Of a DNA stretch of 64,000 nucleotides, positions 1-11,770 are shown piece after piece (the first letter of the stretch is position 1; the number at the start of each line of letters is the position of its first letter). This stretch comes from Castor canadensis. Lineage: Eukaryota; Chordata; Mammalia; Rodentia; Castoridae. The stretch spans positions 77,317,501 through 77,381,500 of the forward strand of contig NC_133386.1 of the NCBI RefSeq assembly GCF_047511655.1, written 5' to 3'. The notes below the pieces were generated by a model that was not told the origin of the DNA, ran no database searches, and worked only from the letters and a program-made list of their open reading frames with translations. Position numbers and translations under genes: made by a program.

Positions 1-1170
1 TTCTTTCCTAACTTTTCTAACTCAAACATGAACATCTATTTACTTAGACAGATTTGTTAATTGCATGAAGTACTGCCAAAAACATGGGGAATGAATTTAT
101 GAGAATATATATTGAATAGCAACTAGAACTCTTGGGAAGGTTGACAACCAATTCAGAAAACAAGACTAGGCAGAAAAGCCACAGTCAAAAGTAGACTATA
201 GAACCAAACCAGTTAAGACCACCATTGCTGCCACCATACAACAATGGTTCTGTATATTGGTACCACCATTACTGCCATCTCTGGACTTCAGTCACTAGTG
301 GCTCCCTAGTACTCTTGCTGCTGGAAACTGCAACCCACTGATGCTGTGAACACCAGAAGAGTTTCAACACAGAGAGTTTTTCTGCTTCTCTTGCCCCATT
401 AGACTAACACAGATGATGTTACGAGTCCATTCTTTGCCTAGAAAGAGGAAGTATAGGGTTTGCAAAAACTAAAAGGGAGATATTTCAGCTGCATAGAGAG
501 AGGCTGGTCATAAAAAAGTGGAATCAGATGCTGGATAACACCAAAATCAACCAATGCATCAGCTACTTTGGCTATGCAATTTTCTCCTAAGAAGACAGAC
601 TCCCTTTGCCTCCTTAAACATGAAAAAAATAGCTTGCTATTTTCTATCCCTAGTCTAAGTATTCCTCTTTTATGCAGCACTGGTTGGTGTCTCTGGACAG
701 AACAAGTGCCTCTCTTTTTGGTGGTCACAACACTTGATTGAAGCGTTGTTTACAGCATATTGTAATTTTTATGCCATTTCACAATATTTCCCATCTCAAT
801 AGTGAGTTACTCTTGGCAGAAACTATGTTTTTAATCTCTGTGCCCTCAGAGCCACCCATGGTTCCTGACACAAAATATGGCCTCAGTAAAGTCTGGTGAA
901 TAATTTTTGTGGTTCTCCTTGGAAAAATGTATTGCAGTCTGTGGGTGACCCCTAAAAGCACTGGCCTCTACTGTCATAGCAGAGGCACTGTCTTCCTTTT
1001 GCCCAGTGACAGGGACTGATGTTCCCAGATAATTGTAAGCTAGAAGACACTACTGGCATGAACATTGCCCTCAGCCTCATAATCAGCATCATTCAACTCC
1101 ATTCTCAGTGTAATATTCATTATCCTATGGCCTTTGCCATACTGTTAATATTACATCTACACCAAAGCTT
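1..1170. other. Intergenic, nothing recognised
   Basis: No coding pattern, RNA gene or clear repeat was recognised. Short open frames here lack any family motif and start context. Confidence 0.5.
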
Positions 1171-1314
1171 AAGTGGAGTTATTTTGGGGAGAAGTTTTTT
1201 TTTTTTTTGGTCTTTTCTTTTCTTTTTTGGTGCTGGGATCGAACCCAAGGCCTCATGCATGCTAGGCAGGCGCTGTACCACCAAGCTACATCCCAGCCCA
1301 AGTGGAGTTATTTT
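1171..1314 (-). mobile_element. ID-type SINE with perfect 15-bp target-site duplication
   Basis: On the minus strand the body at 1186-1299 reads as an ID element: GGCTGGGATGTAGCTTGG, a tRNA-like box B (GGTTCGATCCC) and CAGCACC followed by an A-rich tail (T-rich at 1195-1230 on the plus strand). AAGTGGAGTTATTTT occurs at 1171-1185 and again at 1300-1314. Such tRNA/BC1-derived elements mark rodent genomes. The perfect flanking repeat implies a recent insertion. Confidence 0.9.
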
Positions 1315-1750
1315 ATTGCCTAAACTAGTTACTAGGTGAGTAGTGTAGCAATCTTGTGAAAAGTTTTCCATTCTTCCACAGATGATGTTTAAAGCAATTT
1401 CAAGAGTACTAAAACACTATTGGATAATACTCTTATGACAGAGTAAATGTAAATTATCCTCCTTCCACTATAAAGACAGTACAGTCCATTGTCTCTACCC
1501 AGATTTCATAGTAAAAATGAGAGCAAATTTTGAACTCTTTAAAACACTATTCCACAATATGTTACTATAAAGACATAAAGGTATGATTATTTTCAGCATG
1601 TATTACGGCTATCAAATTTCTAAAGATAATAAATTGCCTAAGTATTGAATTTTTGATCAATAAAAAATAGCATATTATTATTTTATATTATTAATATTAA
1701 CCAAGAGTTAACAGTATTTGTGAATAATTTTCATTGATCTTAGGGATAAG

Positions 1751-1896
1751 GTTTGTTTTGTTTTGCTTTGCTTTTTGTTTGTAGCCCAGTGTTGCCTGGA
1801 TCTTGCTATGTAGCCTAGGCTGGTCTTGAACTCACTATCCATCTGCCTCAGCCTCCCAAATGCTGGGATTATAAGCATGTACCACTCCATTCTGTC
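1751..1896 (-). mobile_element. B1-like (7SL-derived) SINE
   Basis: T-rich tail at the left, then GTAGCCTAGGCTGGTCTTGAA, CCTCAGCCTCCCAAATGCTG and GGATTATAAGCATGTACCA, which is a B1/Alu-like body in reverse orientation. No clean TSD was found by eye. Confidence 0.85.
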
Positions 1897-4487
1897 GGGG
1901 TGAGATTTTTAAAGCAATATGATTCTTCAACTAGCATGGTGGTTTGTTGTCAGCCGACTACTTCTTGCCTCTGGGCATTGCAGAGGTGGTGAGCACGGTT
2001 CTTACACATGTATCAAACTTGTTGAAAGGAAATCAAACTGAAACAACTCACTTTGGAAAAAGAAATGATACAAGAGTTGAAATGAGAAAATTGTGTGAGC
2101 TATAATTATGTCTACATTCAGGGGAAAATGTAATTGCTTTGTCATAAGAGTCAGCAATATCTCACTTTTAAACACAAAAACTCATAGTTTTATCGCAGTT
2201 CACAGTTTTCATCAGTGTTCCTGGAAAGCTTTGACACTGACACCTCAGTTTATTTAGATAGAATTTTTAAACCTGGGTTTTTGAAAAACTTTATATTCCA
2301 CATAGTCTTATTTGAGTTCTGTTATGTCCTGCTGACACAGGTGTGCAATTACTAAAGTGCACTCTTTACCCGAGTACATTAATGATTAATCTAATGCCTT
2401 TCTTTATTCTATCTCTAAATTGGATGCTCATCTTCACCCATGGATCCTGAATTTGTCCCAGAACACTAAAAACAAATAAAACACCGTCTTAGGAAGAAAC
2501 ATTTTGGTTCACTGTGACGTCGCTAAAGAAACAACAATGGAAGGAGGAATTTTGTTACAAGTCTTAATTTGCATCTCTGCCATCTTTTGTTGATATTTAT
2601 TTTACTATAAGAGTATTATTCATTTGGACTTCTACAACATGAAGTCCTTATTACAAACATGAATAACGTATTTTATTCTCATGCACTCTGTAAATGTCAT
2701 TGTAAGTTTGCTAATTATTCCTTACTCTGGACTTTTAAAAATATAAAATTCTCACATTAAGAGTTATTATTGATAATTTCTCAGAAAATTAAGTTTTACT
2801 GTTTTTCTGATTATAAGTGTATTTTACAGTAAAAATAACGTAGAGAACTTTAATTGTATCTATAATAATTTAGTTTTTCAAAAAGAAATCTCAAGCAAAA
2901 ATAAAAAATTGTAAGGAAGAATGATATGTGCATTGGTGTTTCATATGTTAACCTTAGTACTTTCACAGTTTCAAACTTTAAAAAGATTTTATATTCAATG
3001 GAGATAATATGAAATAAAAATAAAATAAATCAAATATGGTTCCCCATCCTGGATAATTTTGCTATATGGCCTTTGTATTTTTCTAAGATTATATGTAAGC
3101 ACTTGACAAAATTTGAATTGCAATTCTAAATTTGATATTTGAAATTCTATCATATTCTAAAATTTTATTCTTTAAAGATTGGGGAACATCTCAAATAAAG
3201 AAATTAGCTTTTTGTTCTTGAAAAGTTGCCAAAACTAAAAATGTAAAACAAACTCAGATTAATACTAAATTCTGGTTGTGTTATCCAGACCTTAAAAGAC
3301 TGTTGATCTGAGCCAAAAGTATACAATTTTCTTCTAATGCTCAGATCCTACTGTTCCCAGTAGCCTGTTCCTAATTGGTTTTCATTCCATTTCCTGCTAG
3401 CTTCTGCCAAAGTTGCCTCCCACCCCCATGATTCACTGGGCTCTGGCTCCACTGAAGACAGGGCTGGGAGCTCTCAGACCTTGCAACTTAATCCTCCATG
3501 ACTATTAACATCTCTGGTCGCTTGTCTGCCATATTCCTGGTATCAAAACCAACCCACTAGATATTCAGGTTCAAACAAAACAGATTCACGATGGTGACAT
3601 TTCCAAGCTCTATAAAATGAGGTCCATTACCACAGTTAAATCATAGCAGGTCTGTCTCTTGAGAGACTTTACCCCTGGATCAGCCTATGGCCTCTTCTTA
3701 GATTTACACAAAAGTGTGTCTAAAAACCCAGGGTTCAAGTTCATAATGTTAATATGTGATTTTATTTTTTCTTTTTCTTGCAGTATTCTCTTTATACATT
3801 TTTAAATGAAAAAAACCTCAATTTCAGCTAAAGTTAAATTGTTTATCTCCTTTGAAAGACTCAGAAAGTACTCCTAAATACAGAAATCAGGATCTTATGG
3901 ATTTTATCCTCTCTCTTTTTTTAAAAGAACAATGCAGCACTAATATCCCTCTTCCTCAAGGGAAAATGGAGAGAGGAGCATAAATCCTGCAGTTTTACCT
4001 ATGTATTACAAAATAGCTTTTCAGAGCAGGTGCATTGCACAAATGTACTTATTGTGGTGGGAGGAAGGAAATGAAACTGCTGAAGAAAGTTATTTTAGCT
4101 CAGATTACATTCACTCATGAGAAAACTGTGGTAAAGAGCAAAAATTCTTCAAAGATATGAGGACAGGTACCTTATCCCAAAGGTCATCACTAATAGCCAT
4201 CTACACTCTACTCTAAGGAACCCTATTCTGGAGCATTAGGCAATTAATAAGATTTTTTTTTTTTTACTTTTTCTATGGACTTCATAATTGAGACCCAAAA
4301 TTAAAGAATTTTTCCATTGATGCAACATTTATCCAGATTAAAAGAATCCTTATTCATCCATTTTCAAGACTCTGGGAGAAAGAAACCACACCAATTGATT
4401 CTGATCAACTGCTGAGTGGATGGAAGAGATTCTACAACCCCCACTTCTCTCACTGCACTGTTTTAGTCAGTTGGTTAGTATTGTTAT
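1897..4487. other. Intergenic A+T-rich DNA
   Basis: No gene, RNA or young repeat recognised. A somewhat less A+T-rich patch lies at 3,345-3,560 without coding signs. Confidence 0.5.
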
Positions 4488-4691
4488 TAAAATTAGAGAG
4501 AGTAACAACAAAATTAGAAATAAGGGCAAAATAGTTTCTGCTGGGTATTGAGGGGGGGGAGAGGAAGGGGGCGGAGTGGGTGGTAAGGGAGGGTGTGGGG
4601 GCAGGGGGGAGAAATGAACCAAGCCTTGTATGCACATATGAATAATAAAAGAAAAATGAAAAAAAAATAAATAAATAAAATAAAATTAGAG
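4488..4691 (+). mobile_element. 5'-truncated L1 3' end with TSD
   Basis: TAAAATTAGAG at 4488-4498 is repeated at 4681-4691. Between them is a G-rich tract (about 4550-4610), the terminal motif TGTATGCACATATGAATA at 4627-4644 and an A-rich tail with AATAAATAAATAAAA. This is the 3' UTR of the same L1 family seen at 21.6, 28.2 and 59.1 kb, inserted in plus orientation. Confidence 0.85.
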
Positions 4692-6690
4692 TAGTAATGG
4701 ATCTAAATGTAGTTGTAACTGCTTAGAAATAATGTGGTTGTCATGCTCAGATCAAAGAACGAGGTCTATACCTAGGACATAGAGAGGATAGAGGATGGCA
4801 GTGGGAGACGGAAAATGGGAAGCATCACCTCATACACATAATACATTCAAAACATACTCACATGTACAAAAGTTTTAACTTATAACTTCAAGTATTAGCT
4901 AATAAAATTAGACCAAAGACAATAAAGTTGATAGTTTTGACAACTACCTATTTTGTGAAGAACATTGGTGTGATACAAAAAATAGTAACAAATGCCAACC
5001 CTCAAAAAGGTTATGATCTGGTATGAAAAGGAGAAAGAACAGACATTAAATAAATAAATATATAAAATCTTAAAAAGAAGTAATTTCTACCACTTCCAAC
5101 TTGAATTATCATTGAGGACGTGGGTGTGAGCATGAAACAAACCTGAATTGAACTGTTCTTTTTCTCCTTCTGCAGTTTTCCCATACTTTAATGGATTCCT
5201 TTAATAAGGCAGTGATGCTACAGAACTAATGCTACTTTCAATATTCCTGATTCTTGAGTGTGGAATAATGCAGGTGTTGGATTATTCAGGATTTTTCTTC
5301 CTTTGGCTCTCCCTCAGAACTAGTTCTTGTTCATTAAAACCTCCTGTAGAGGGCAAACAAGGGAGGGGATGGAGATGAAATTCATTTTGGAACTTGTTAG
5401 AAGCATTGGTGAAAGGTTTGGTAGAATTGTAGAAACAGTCTCTTTTTATTTTCTTTTTCTGTCAAAGAAACCTTGTTTTTTCATCATTGAGATTTATATG
5501 CTGACTAGAAAATGCATGTGTGCTTTAACTTTCTAGGTAGAGTTCTTCAAAGAAGGACTTCATGGAAAAAGTTAACATTTTTTCCCATTTTATATTAAAT
5601 ATTAATTTATAATTTTTCCTATTAAAATTGATTGCATTACTAAAATCAAACAAAAAACTGAGTAAGATGGTTTTCAACTAACAATACAACAGTATTGTTA
5701 CAACAGTATTGGCACAGGTAGCAGAACCTCCTTTCTTGTCTAAATTGCATATTTTCATGTAAAAATTGATTGACTGTGTAAGCAACACAGGCCCCAAACT
5801 ATTTTTAAAACCCAAAGAATTACTTTCAAATAGTTATTGCTATCAAGAAAGGAGCATTAAATAAAATAATAAAATCTCTGGTGAGGATTTCTCAAATTCT
5901 AGATCCTGAGCCCCACCCCCAACTTCAGTCCATGCCCCTTGGTCATTGCAGGTAAGCAGTCCTCACCTAGGATCAATGAGAATCCCTAGAACTGAGAACC
6001 ACTAGATTAGAGAGCAAGCTCAGTGAGCACAAGACAGGGCTGACTCAAAAAAGAGCATGGATAGCCACAGGGACAATGTGATGTTTAACTTTTGACTATT
6101 TAAATAAGAAATCCATACAAATGGATTCCTATGTAGTCTTAGAGTTGTGAGTTTTTTTAATTTTTTAAGACTTTTTCATGCCTGTGATTCCTCTTGAAGC
6201 TCCAAGAGATAAACAAAAAATGTTTTGATACCCCATATTGGAAGAAAGCTACATGTGATTATGGTAATAGTAGTAATAGTAACAGATACTAAATCATTGT
6301 CTACCACATATACTTCACAGAGAACAGCAATGTAATAACTATTGTGTATAGATCATTATTATGTTCAAATTTTTACACGTCTTAATCCATTCATTTAAAC
6401 CTCACAACACCATGGTGTTGTGCACTTGTTGAATCAATAAGGAATTTGGAATAGGCAGTCTCACATTTTAATCTAAACATTTTACATAAGTCAAATATCA
6501 TTTCTCTCAATTAGGCCCCTGATCTACAGGGGTTCCTTTCCTAATTTGGTGGCTTCTTGGGTTGGGTAGATCTCACCTGGCAAGAGCCAGTGCTGTAAAG
6601 AGATGGCACAGGCAGATCAGAGGTGCTGGAAATGTAGCCTACCAACTCCAGTTGTAAGGATTTTGATTGTCCAATGTCAACTCATGTGTC
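4692..6690. other. Intergenic, mostly unrecognised; weak MIR-like trace
   Basis: A faint MIR/L2-like run (TTAATCCATTCATTTAAACCTCACAACACC) is seen around 6,380-6,410. Otherwise nothing recognised. Confidence 0.4.
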
Positions 6691-6694
6691 ACCC

Positions 6695-6975
6695 CATTTT
6701 TTAAATCCCCATTTAAAAACTTATGGGAAAATACATGTAAATAAAGTCTGCCATCTTAGCCATTTTTAATTTCACAGTTTAGTGCACATGGCTATGCTAT
6801 CAACTTCTAGAAGTCTTTTAATCTTGCAAATGTAAAACTCTACGCTCATTAAATAAAAACTCCACACTCTAACCCCGATCCCCAAAACCCCATTGGACTT
6901 TCTGTCTCTATGAATTTCATTACTCTAAATACCTCATACAAATAGAATCCCACAATATTTGTCTCTGTAACAAAT
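6695..6975 (-). mobile_element. Old L1 fragment
   Basis: The text from GCCATCTTAGCCATTTTTAA to CTAAATACCTCATACAAATAGAATC resembles the 3' region of ancient mammalian L1 elements in reverse orientation. It is diverged and the borders are approximate. Confidence 0.5.
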
Positions 6976-7182
6976 ATTTGTCCATATACTATGGTTTTTT
7001 GAAGCCATAATAAATACTCATACAAAAATAATAATAATTGTATAAGGTATTAAATGATTGTATAAAACCAGCAGTGACAATGGATGACTTTGTGCTTTTA
7101 AAAAACATAAATGAAAATTATTTAAAGAAACTTGGCTTTTGCATTTCTAATAATTTGTCAAGAGCAAGAGAAGTTTGAGATC

Positions 7183-7543
7183 AATACATGCTACCTAGAC
7201 CGGGCACAGTGGCTCACACAAGTAATCCCAGTTCCTAGGGAGGTGTAAATCTGCAGGATTGTTGTTCAAGGCCAGCCCCCACAAAAAGTTAGTGAGATCC
7301 CATCTTAATAAATAAACTAGGTATGGTAGCATATTCCTATGGTCCCCGGTATGTAGGGACATAGGTATGAGGATTGAGGTCGTAGGCTAGTCCAGGCAAA
7401 AAGTGTGAGACCGTATATGAAAAATAACCTAAGTTCAAAAAGGACTGGAAGCATGGCTCAAGTAATAGAGTTCTTGCTTAGCAAGTTCAAGACCCTGAAT
7501 TCAAATCCCATTACCACCAGAAAAAAATACAGGCTACCCATGA
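7183..7543 (+). mobile_element. Composite SINE: two B1-like modules plus tRNA-like tail
   Basis: Three units in a row: a B1-like unit (GGGCACAGTGGCTCACAC at about 7,202), a second B1-like unit (GGTATGGTAGCATATTCC at about 7,320), and from about 7,440 an ID/tRNA-like unit (ATGGCTCAAGTAATAGAG; box B-like GAATTCAAATCCC) with an A-rich end. An imperfect repeat AATACATGCTACC / AATACAGGCTACC flanks it. The same module order in reverse recurs at 13.3, 32.9 and 34.0 kb. Confidence 0.85.
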
Positions 7544-8440
7544 ATGAACCAAAATATCTACAAGAGTATTTAAAATACTATTTATTACTATGAATAAGAT
7601 AATTGACAAATTTTGCATCACTACCATGTTAGATGAAAAATTTGAGGCACATTTTACTATGCTTTTATGAAGTACATGCTATGTTCACTGTGAAATAAAT
7701 TCCACAATGCTTCCAAGTTTTAACTTCTTAGTTACCATTTTTGAATAAAGAATACTTTTGTCCATTAAGGCTACAAAACCCAACTGGAGTTAAATTACTA
7801 TATTTATATTTCAAAGGCAAGTGTTTGCTACTATTTTATGTGCCAAATTTTATTCTTAAGATAAAACTTGAGGGTATAAAGTCAAAGAATAGCTGATGTT
7901 CTTGCAACCAACTATGATCTTATTCCTAAAAATTATCTTTCTTCATTTATAAGTGACATTAAATGGGTCATGCTTTTTCTTTCTTTTCAAGCCTTCTAAG
8001 AAGTTACAGTTCCCATTGGAACTTAGGTTTATTTTCAGCAAGCTCAAATTTTCTGTTCTACATTGTCCTTTCATGACCTCTGATGGTGAAAGTGTAAACT
8101 GACATTATAAATACCAACAAAAAGTACCACAAATTCCATTCACCTCATTTACCTTCTTAATGGAAGAAACTTTCCCTTGTTTTCATATTTATCCACCTTG
8201 AGAATGTAGTAGTACTGGTTATTCAGTCATCTAGAAGTAATATTGAGCAATTTCATACTACTTTAGAGTGTAAAGGAAGTCCTCTTATTCACAGACTGTA
8301 AATCTCTGTGTGCACTTTATACAGTGGAATGAACATTTTAGCCACCTAGTGACTTATTACTTATTATGACTAATGGCTCTCAAATGTAAATTAAGGAAAT
8401 AATAAAGTTTAGATAACTTGAACCATTTTTTTCTTTCTTT
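7544..8440. other. Intergenic, nothing recognised
   Basis: A+T-rich sequence with no repeat or gene that I can name. Confidence 0.45.
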
Positions 8441-8485
8441 AATGGAATGCTTCACAAATTTGCATGTCATCCCTGCACAGGGGCC

Positions 8486-8517
<32 letters not shown>

Positions 8518-8542
8518 ATATATGTGCTGCCGAAGTGAGAAC
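8441..8542 (-). pseudogene. U6 snRNA pseudogene
   Basis: Read on the minus strand, the stretch matches spliceosomal U6 RNA over its length: start near CTCACTTCGGCAGCACATAT, the central AATTGGAACGATACAGAG and AAGATTAGCATGGCCCC, then GATGACATGCAAATTTGTGA. Several changes are visible (GTTCTCACTTCGG at the 5' end, TGCAGGG for TGCGCAAGG, TTTGTGAAGC for TTCGTGAAGC). It is followed by AAAGAAAGAAAAAAA, an A-rich tail expected of a retroposed copy. No U6-type upstream promoter elements were identified, so it is probably not expressed. Confidence 0.93.
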
Positions 8543-8869
8543 TGAAACAATTATTTTTTTAATTTATAAAATCATCACTCTTTCCAAATCTCTGTATTTG
8601 GAAAGCATAAACGCAGATTCAAATCTGAATTACTCAAGTTTATTATTTCAACTTAGCTAATAGTATTGCTGTCCAGGTCTGAATTTCTCCCAAAGAAGCT
8701 TCCCCACATTTAATTTATCTGAGAATATGATCCCAGCCACAGGAATACTGAATAGGGAAGAGTGAAAAATAGGAAAGAGGGAAAAGTTGCAAAAAAATGT
8801 ATGGGGGATAAAAGAGCATCATTTCTCTGTGGGACTTAGACTACCACTTTGACTACTATTTATCAGTTG

Positions 8870-11770
8870 ATTATGAGTGGCAGTTCAATGTCAAAAAAGT
8901 TCCAGGGAAGGAAGTGAGAGGCTCATACTCTGGCCAGAGGTGAAAGACTTTCCAAATGCACTTGAGGGGAGCTGGCCAAAGTCTGTGAGAAATGGCTGTT
9001 GAAATAGTGACTGGGATTAAGCTACGGGGCCAAGAGGAGTTAGAGTGAAGCACAGAGTGGTATTTGATACCATACATCCTTTGCACTTCTCCAATCCATC
9101 TATTCTGCTCATTACATCCAATATGCCATACAGTTCCCCTTAAGAAGGTAGCCAGTCCCAACCTCTGCAAGAAGTTTGTGTAACGAGCTTCCATACCTGC
9201 TGCTGCAGCTGGTTCTAAGACCTTTCTGGTAGTCATCATCTCTCTCACTCACTATGTCCTCTGACTCCTCTCACCCTTGCCCTGCATCTCACCTGACCTA
9301 ATGACCCATATCTAGTGACCCAGCCCTTCCTTCTCTAGGGTTGCTTTGGCCTTATCAGATCACAGTTACTGTACTTGCCCATCATAATCATCACCTGGCA
9401 CAAACACATTCACTTGTATGGTGATGGAGCATTTTGGGGCCTCTGCTTAGCTCTTCCTACTATAATAGCTCTACAGATCCAAGAACAAGTAAGAGTTCTT
9501 CCAGTTACAAAGTATACTTATGAATTTTATATATTCTAACTATTCACTTGGGGATTAAGGAAAATAGTCACAGAATGAATCAGAGACCCATTGTAACTTC
9601 CATGAGGCATTTGTGGTCTAGAACTCTAATTTTAACCCATCCTCCATATGCCCCACTCTAATTAGAGGACCACAGTGACTTTTCATGTCCTGTGGTATTT
9701 TGCATCAGCTCATAATCCTTACTAACAGTCCTCAAAAAGTCTATTATTCTTTCCTCAGTGTAGTGTTATCCTAGTAAATGGCTATAGGACCCCTTCTGAA
9801 AAGATAGGGAGAATTCTTGTAATTATTCTTGTGATACTACAGGGTCCTTACTCAAGGGCATTCATCCTCCCCTTCAACCACTGATATCTGGGTCTATGAA
9901 ATTATATAAATCTATAAATTGAGCACCAAACCTGGATTTTCCATTGTGATAGCTGATGTTAGTATTCTGCTCACCATATTTTTTTTGCATGTGATTACGT
10001 AAGTAATCACTCAACCAGTTGTCCATCTGTTTCATCCCGCAAAATTTGCCATAAATTCCTACAGGTCAAGTTAGCGTGATTGTTAGTAATTATATATCTT
10101 GCCTCTGACACTTCAGTATTGCTATATGGGCTGTGCCACCCAGGATTCCTCAAATTCTACTGATCTTAGGTTGACTAGTTCCATAGAAGCATTTCCTGTT
10201 AAAAACTGGCACGTGAAGGACAGACATTACTAAGTTTTTCACAGATGCTGATATACTCCTCACGAGTAAATTCATTTTTGCCTTACTGAGAATAATGTCC
10301 TTGAAGTCCTCCAAAGGAACAAAATCAAGTTATCAGTTCTAAACACCACATTACAAATCAACTCTTACATTTCCATCTCTGTGAGTCTTTTTATGTCTTC
10401 CTTAATCTTAGGCCAAATCAATTTCAGTATTTCTGCCTTATTTTCCTCTTGGCCATTATCATTTGCCGACTTCAAAGAAACATCCCAACCAAATATTAGG
10501 ACCAGCTCCATGTATCCTTAATAGGACATTGAATTTCAAGCCAAGAATTCCCATGTCAATAAATCCTGTCCAATGCACCCCTAATGCAGTCCCCCTAACA
10601 GCTAATACTCTCAAAATCTACTCCCACATGTATTCCCCTGGAACTTTTGATGTGTGTACCTGGGACCTGTAATTCCTAGAGAAAAAACTAAATGTTCTTG
10701 ATCAGGAATTACTGGAATTACTGGTGTGGAGATCTGACTGGAATTACTGGTGTGGAGTCAATGAATGGTGGATTGGTCTGGAATTTCTTTCACATACAGG
10801 TTCTTTAGGTCTTTTTGAGGTCTCCTTTAGCATGGAGAATGGGACAGTGTGTAAAGTTCAGAGAAATCTGAGAGTTCAAGATTCCCAGACTCATTCTGTC
10901 AAATGTCCATATTTCAGGTTCAGAGTTCTACTGTTTTCTGCCGGACCCCAACTTAGGACACCAAAAGAGACCATGCCTTCACTCTCCTTTGCAGCTGTGC
11001 CTCTCTTACAATTTGATTCTGGACCTGAATTTCACCACAGATTCTCCTGCAGTTGAAGAATATGATGTCCTCAAATATTGATAGAGGCTGGCAGCTTTTA
11101 TGGTGTTCCTTGAGATGATTTTGGCTGACTCAACTCAGCCATTTTCATTATTTCAAGGTATTAACAGCAGTTAGTAAAATATACCCACTCTACAAGCCTT
11201 ATAGTTACCCTTTTCACTATACCATTCAAATGTAATAGTAAGTGCATGTTAGCACTTCACCTTCTACCTGTACCTCTGTCCAACATCTCATGCAATGATC
11301 TCAAGTAATTGCAAGTTACTGGTTACCACCACTTATTACCCATCAGCAGTGGGATCTTCATTGCCATATAAATGGGGAGCTATCTAGTTCTTAGGTCTTA
11401 TTTTAATAATGTGCTTTGTAGACCTAATCCTAATACTATCTACCCTTACCTGAATTCCCCTGAAAGCAGAACATGAGGCATACTATTGAACAAAAGAAAT
11501 TTATTTGAGAACAGGTTGCCAAGTAGCAGAAGTACTGAATAAGGAAAGAGACATAGAGGGTAGTAAAACCAGTGCAAGAATGTGTTATCAAGGCATCGCA
11601 GTGAACAACTGGTTCTGAATCACACTAAAATGTCTTACAGACACTTATCAATACCGTCTACCCCAGGACCAAAAGGGAGAAGTATTTATTCATTAGCTCC
11701 ACCTCCACTGGTCAAGGATGTTCCCACAGATGTTTAGATCCCCACATTTTTAAGGTTAAAGTGTTGTTGA
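8870..11770 (-). mobile_element. Probable degraded LTR-retroelement remnant
   Basis: The region is unlike its A+T-rich surroundings. On the minus strand, 11,380-11,770 resembles a MaLR/ERVL-type LTR and its junction, with CAAATAAATTTCTTTTGTTC (poly(A) signal) followed by GTTCTGCTTTCAGGGGAATT. Lower-coordinate sequence shows only scattered open stretches (for example 125 codons at 8871-9248) with no protein motif I can name. The family assignment is a recollection of such LTRs and the borders are rough. If it is a retroviral remnant it is dead. Confidence 0.35.
10711..10757 (+). repeat. 26-bp tandem duplication
   Basis: ACTGGAATTACTGGTGTGGAG occurs at 10711-10731 and again at 10737-10757, a 26-bp period. 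It is a local duplication within the retroelement-like region. Confidence 0.85.

Noticed and set aside
8871-9248. 125-codon minus-strand open frame
   Set aside because: No recognisable domain, lies in a retroelement-like block, and the composition does not suggest a real exon.
10724-11056. 110-codon plus-strand open frame
   Set aside because: It includes a local tandem duplication and no known motif, and is probably within a dead retroelement.
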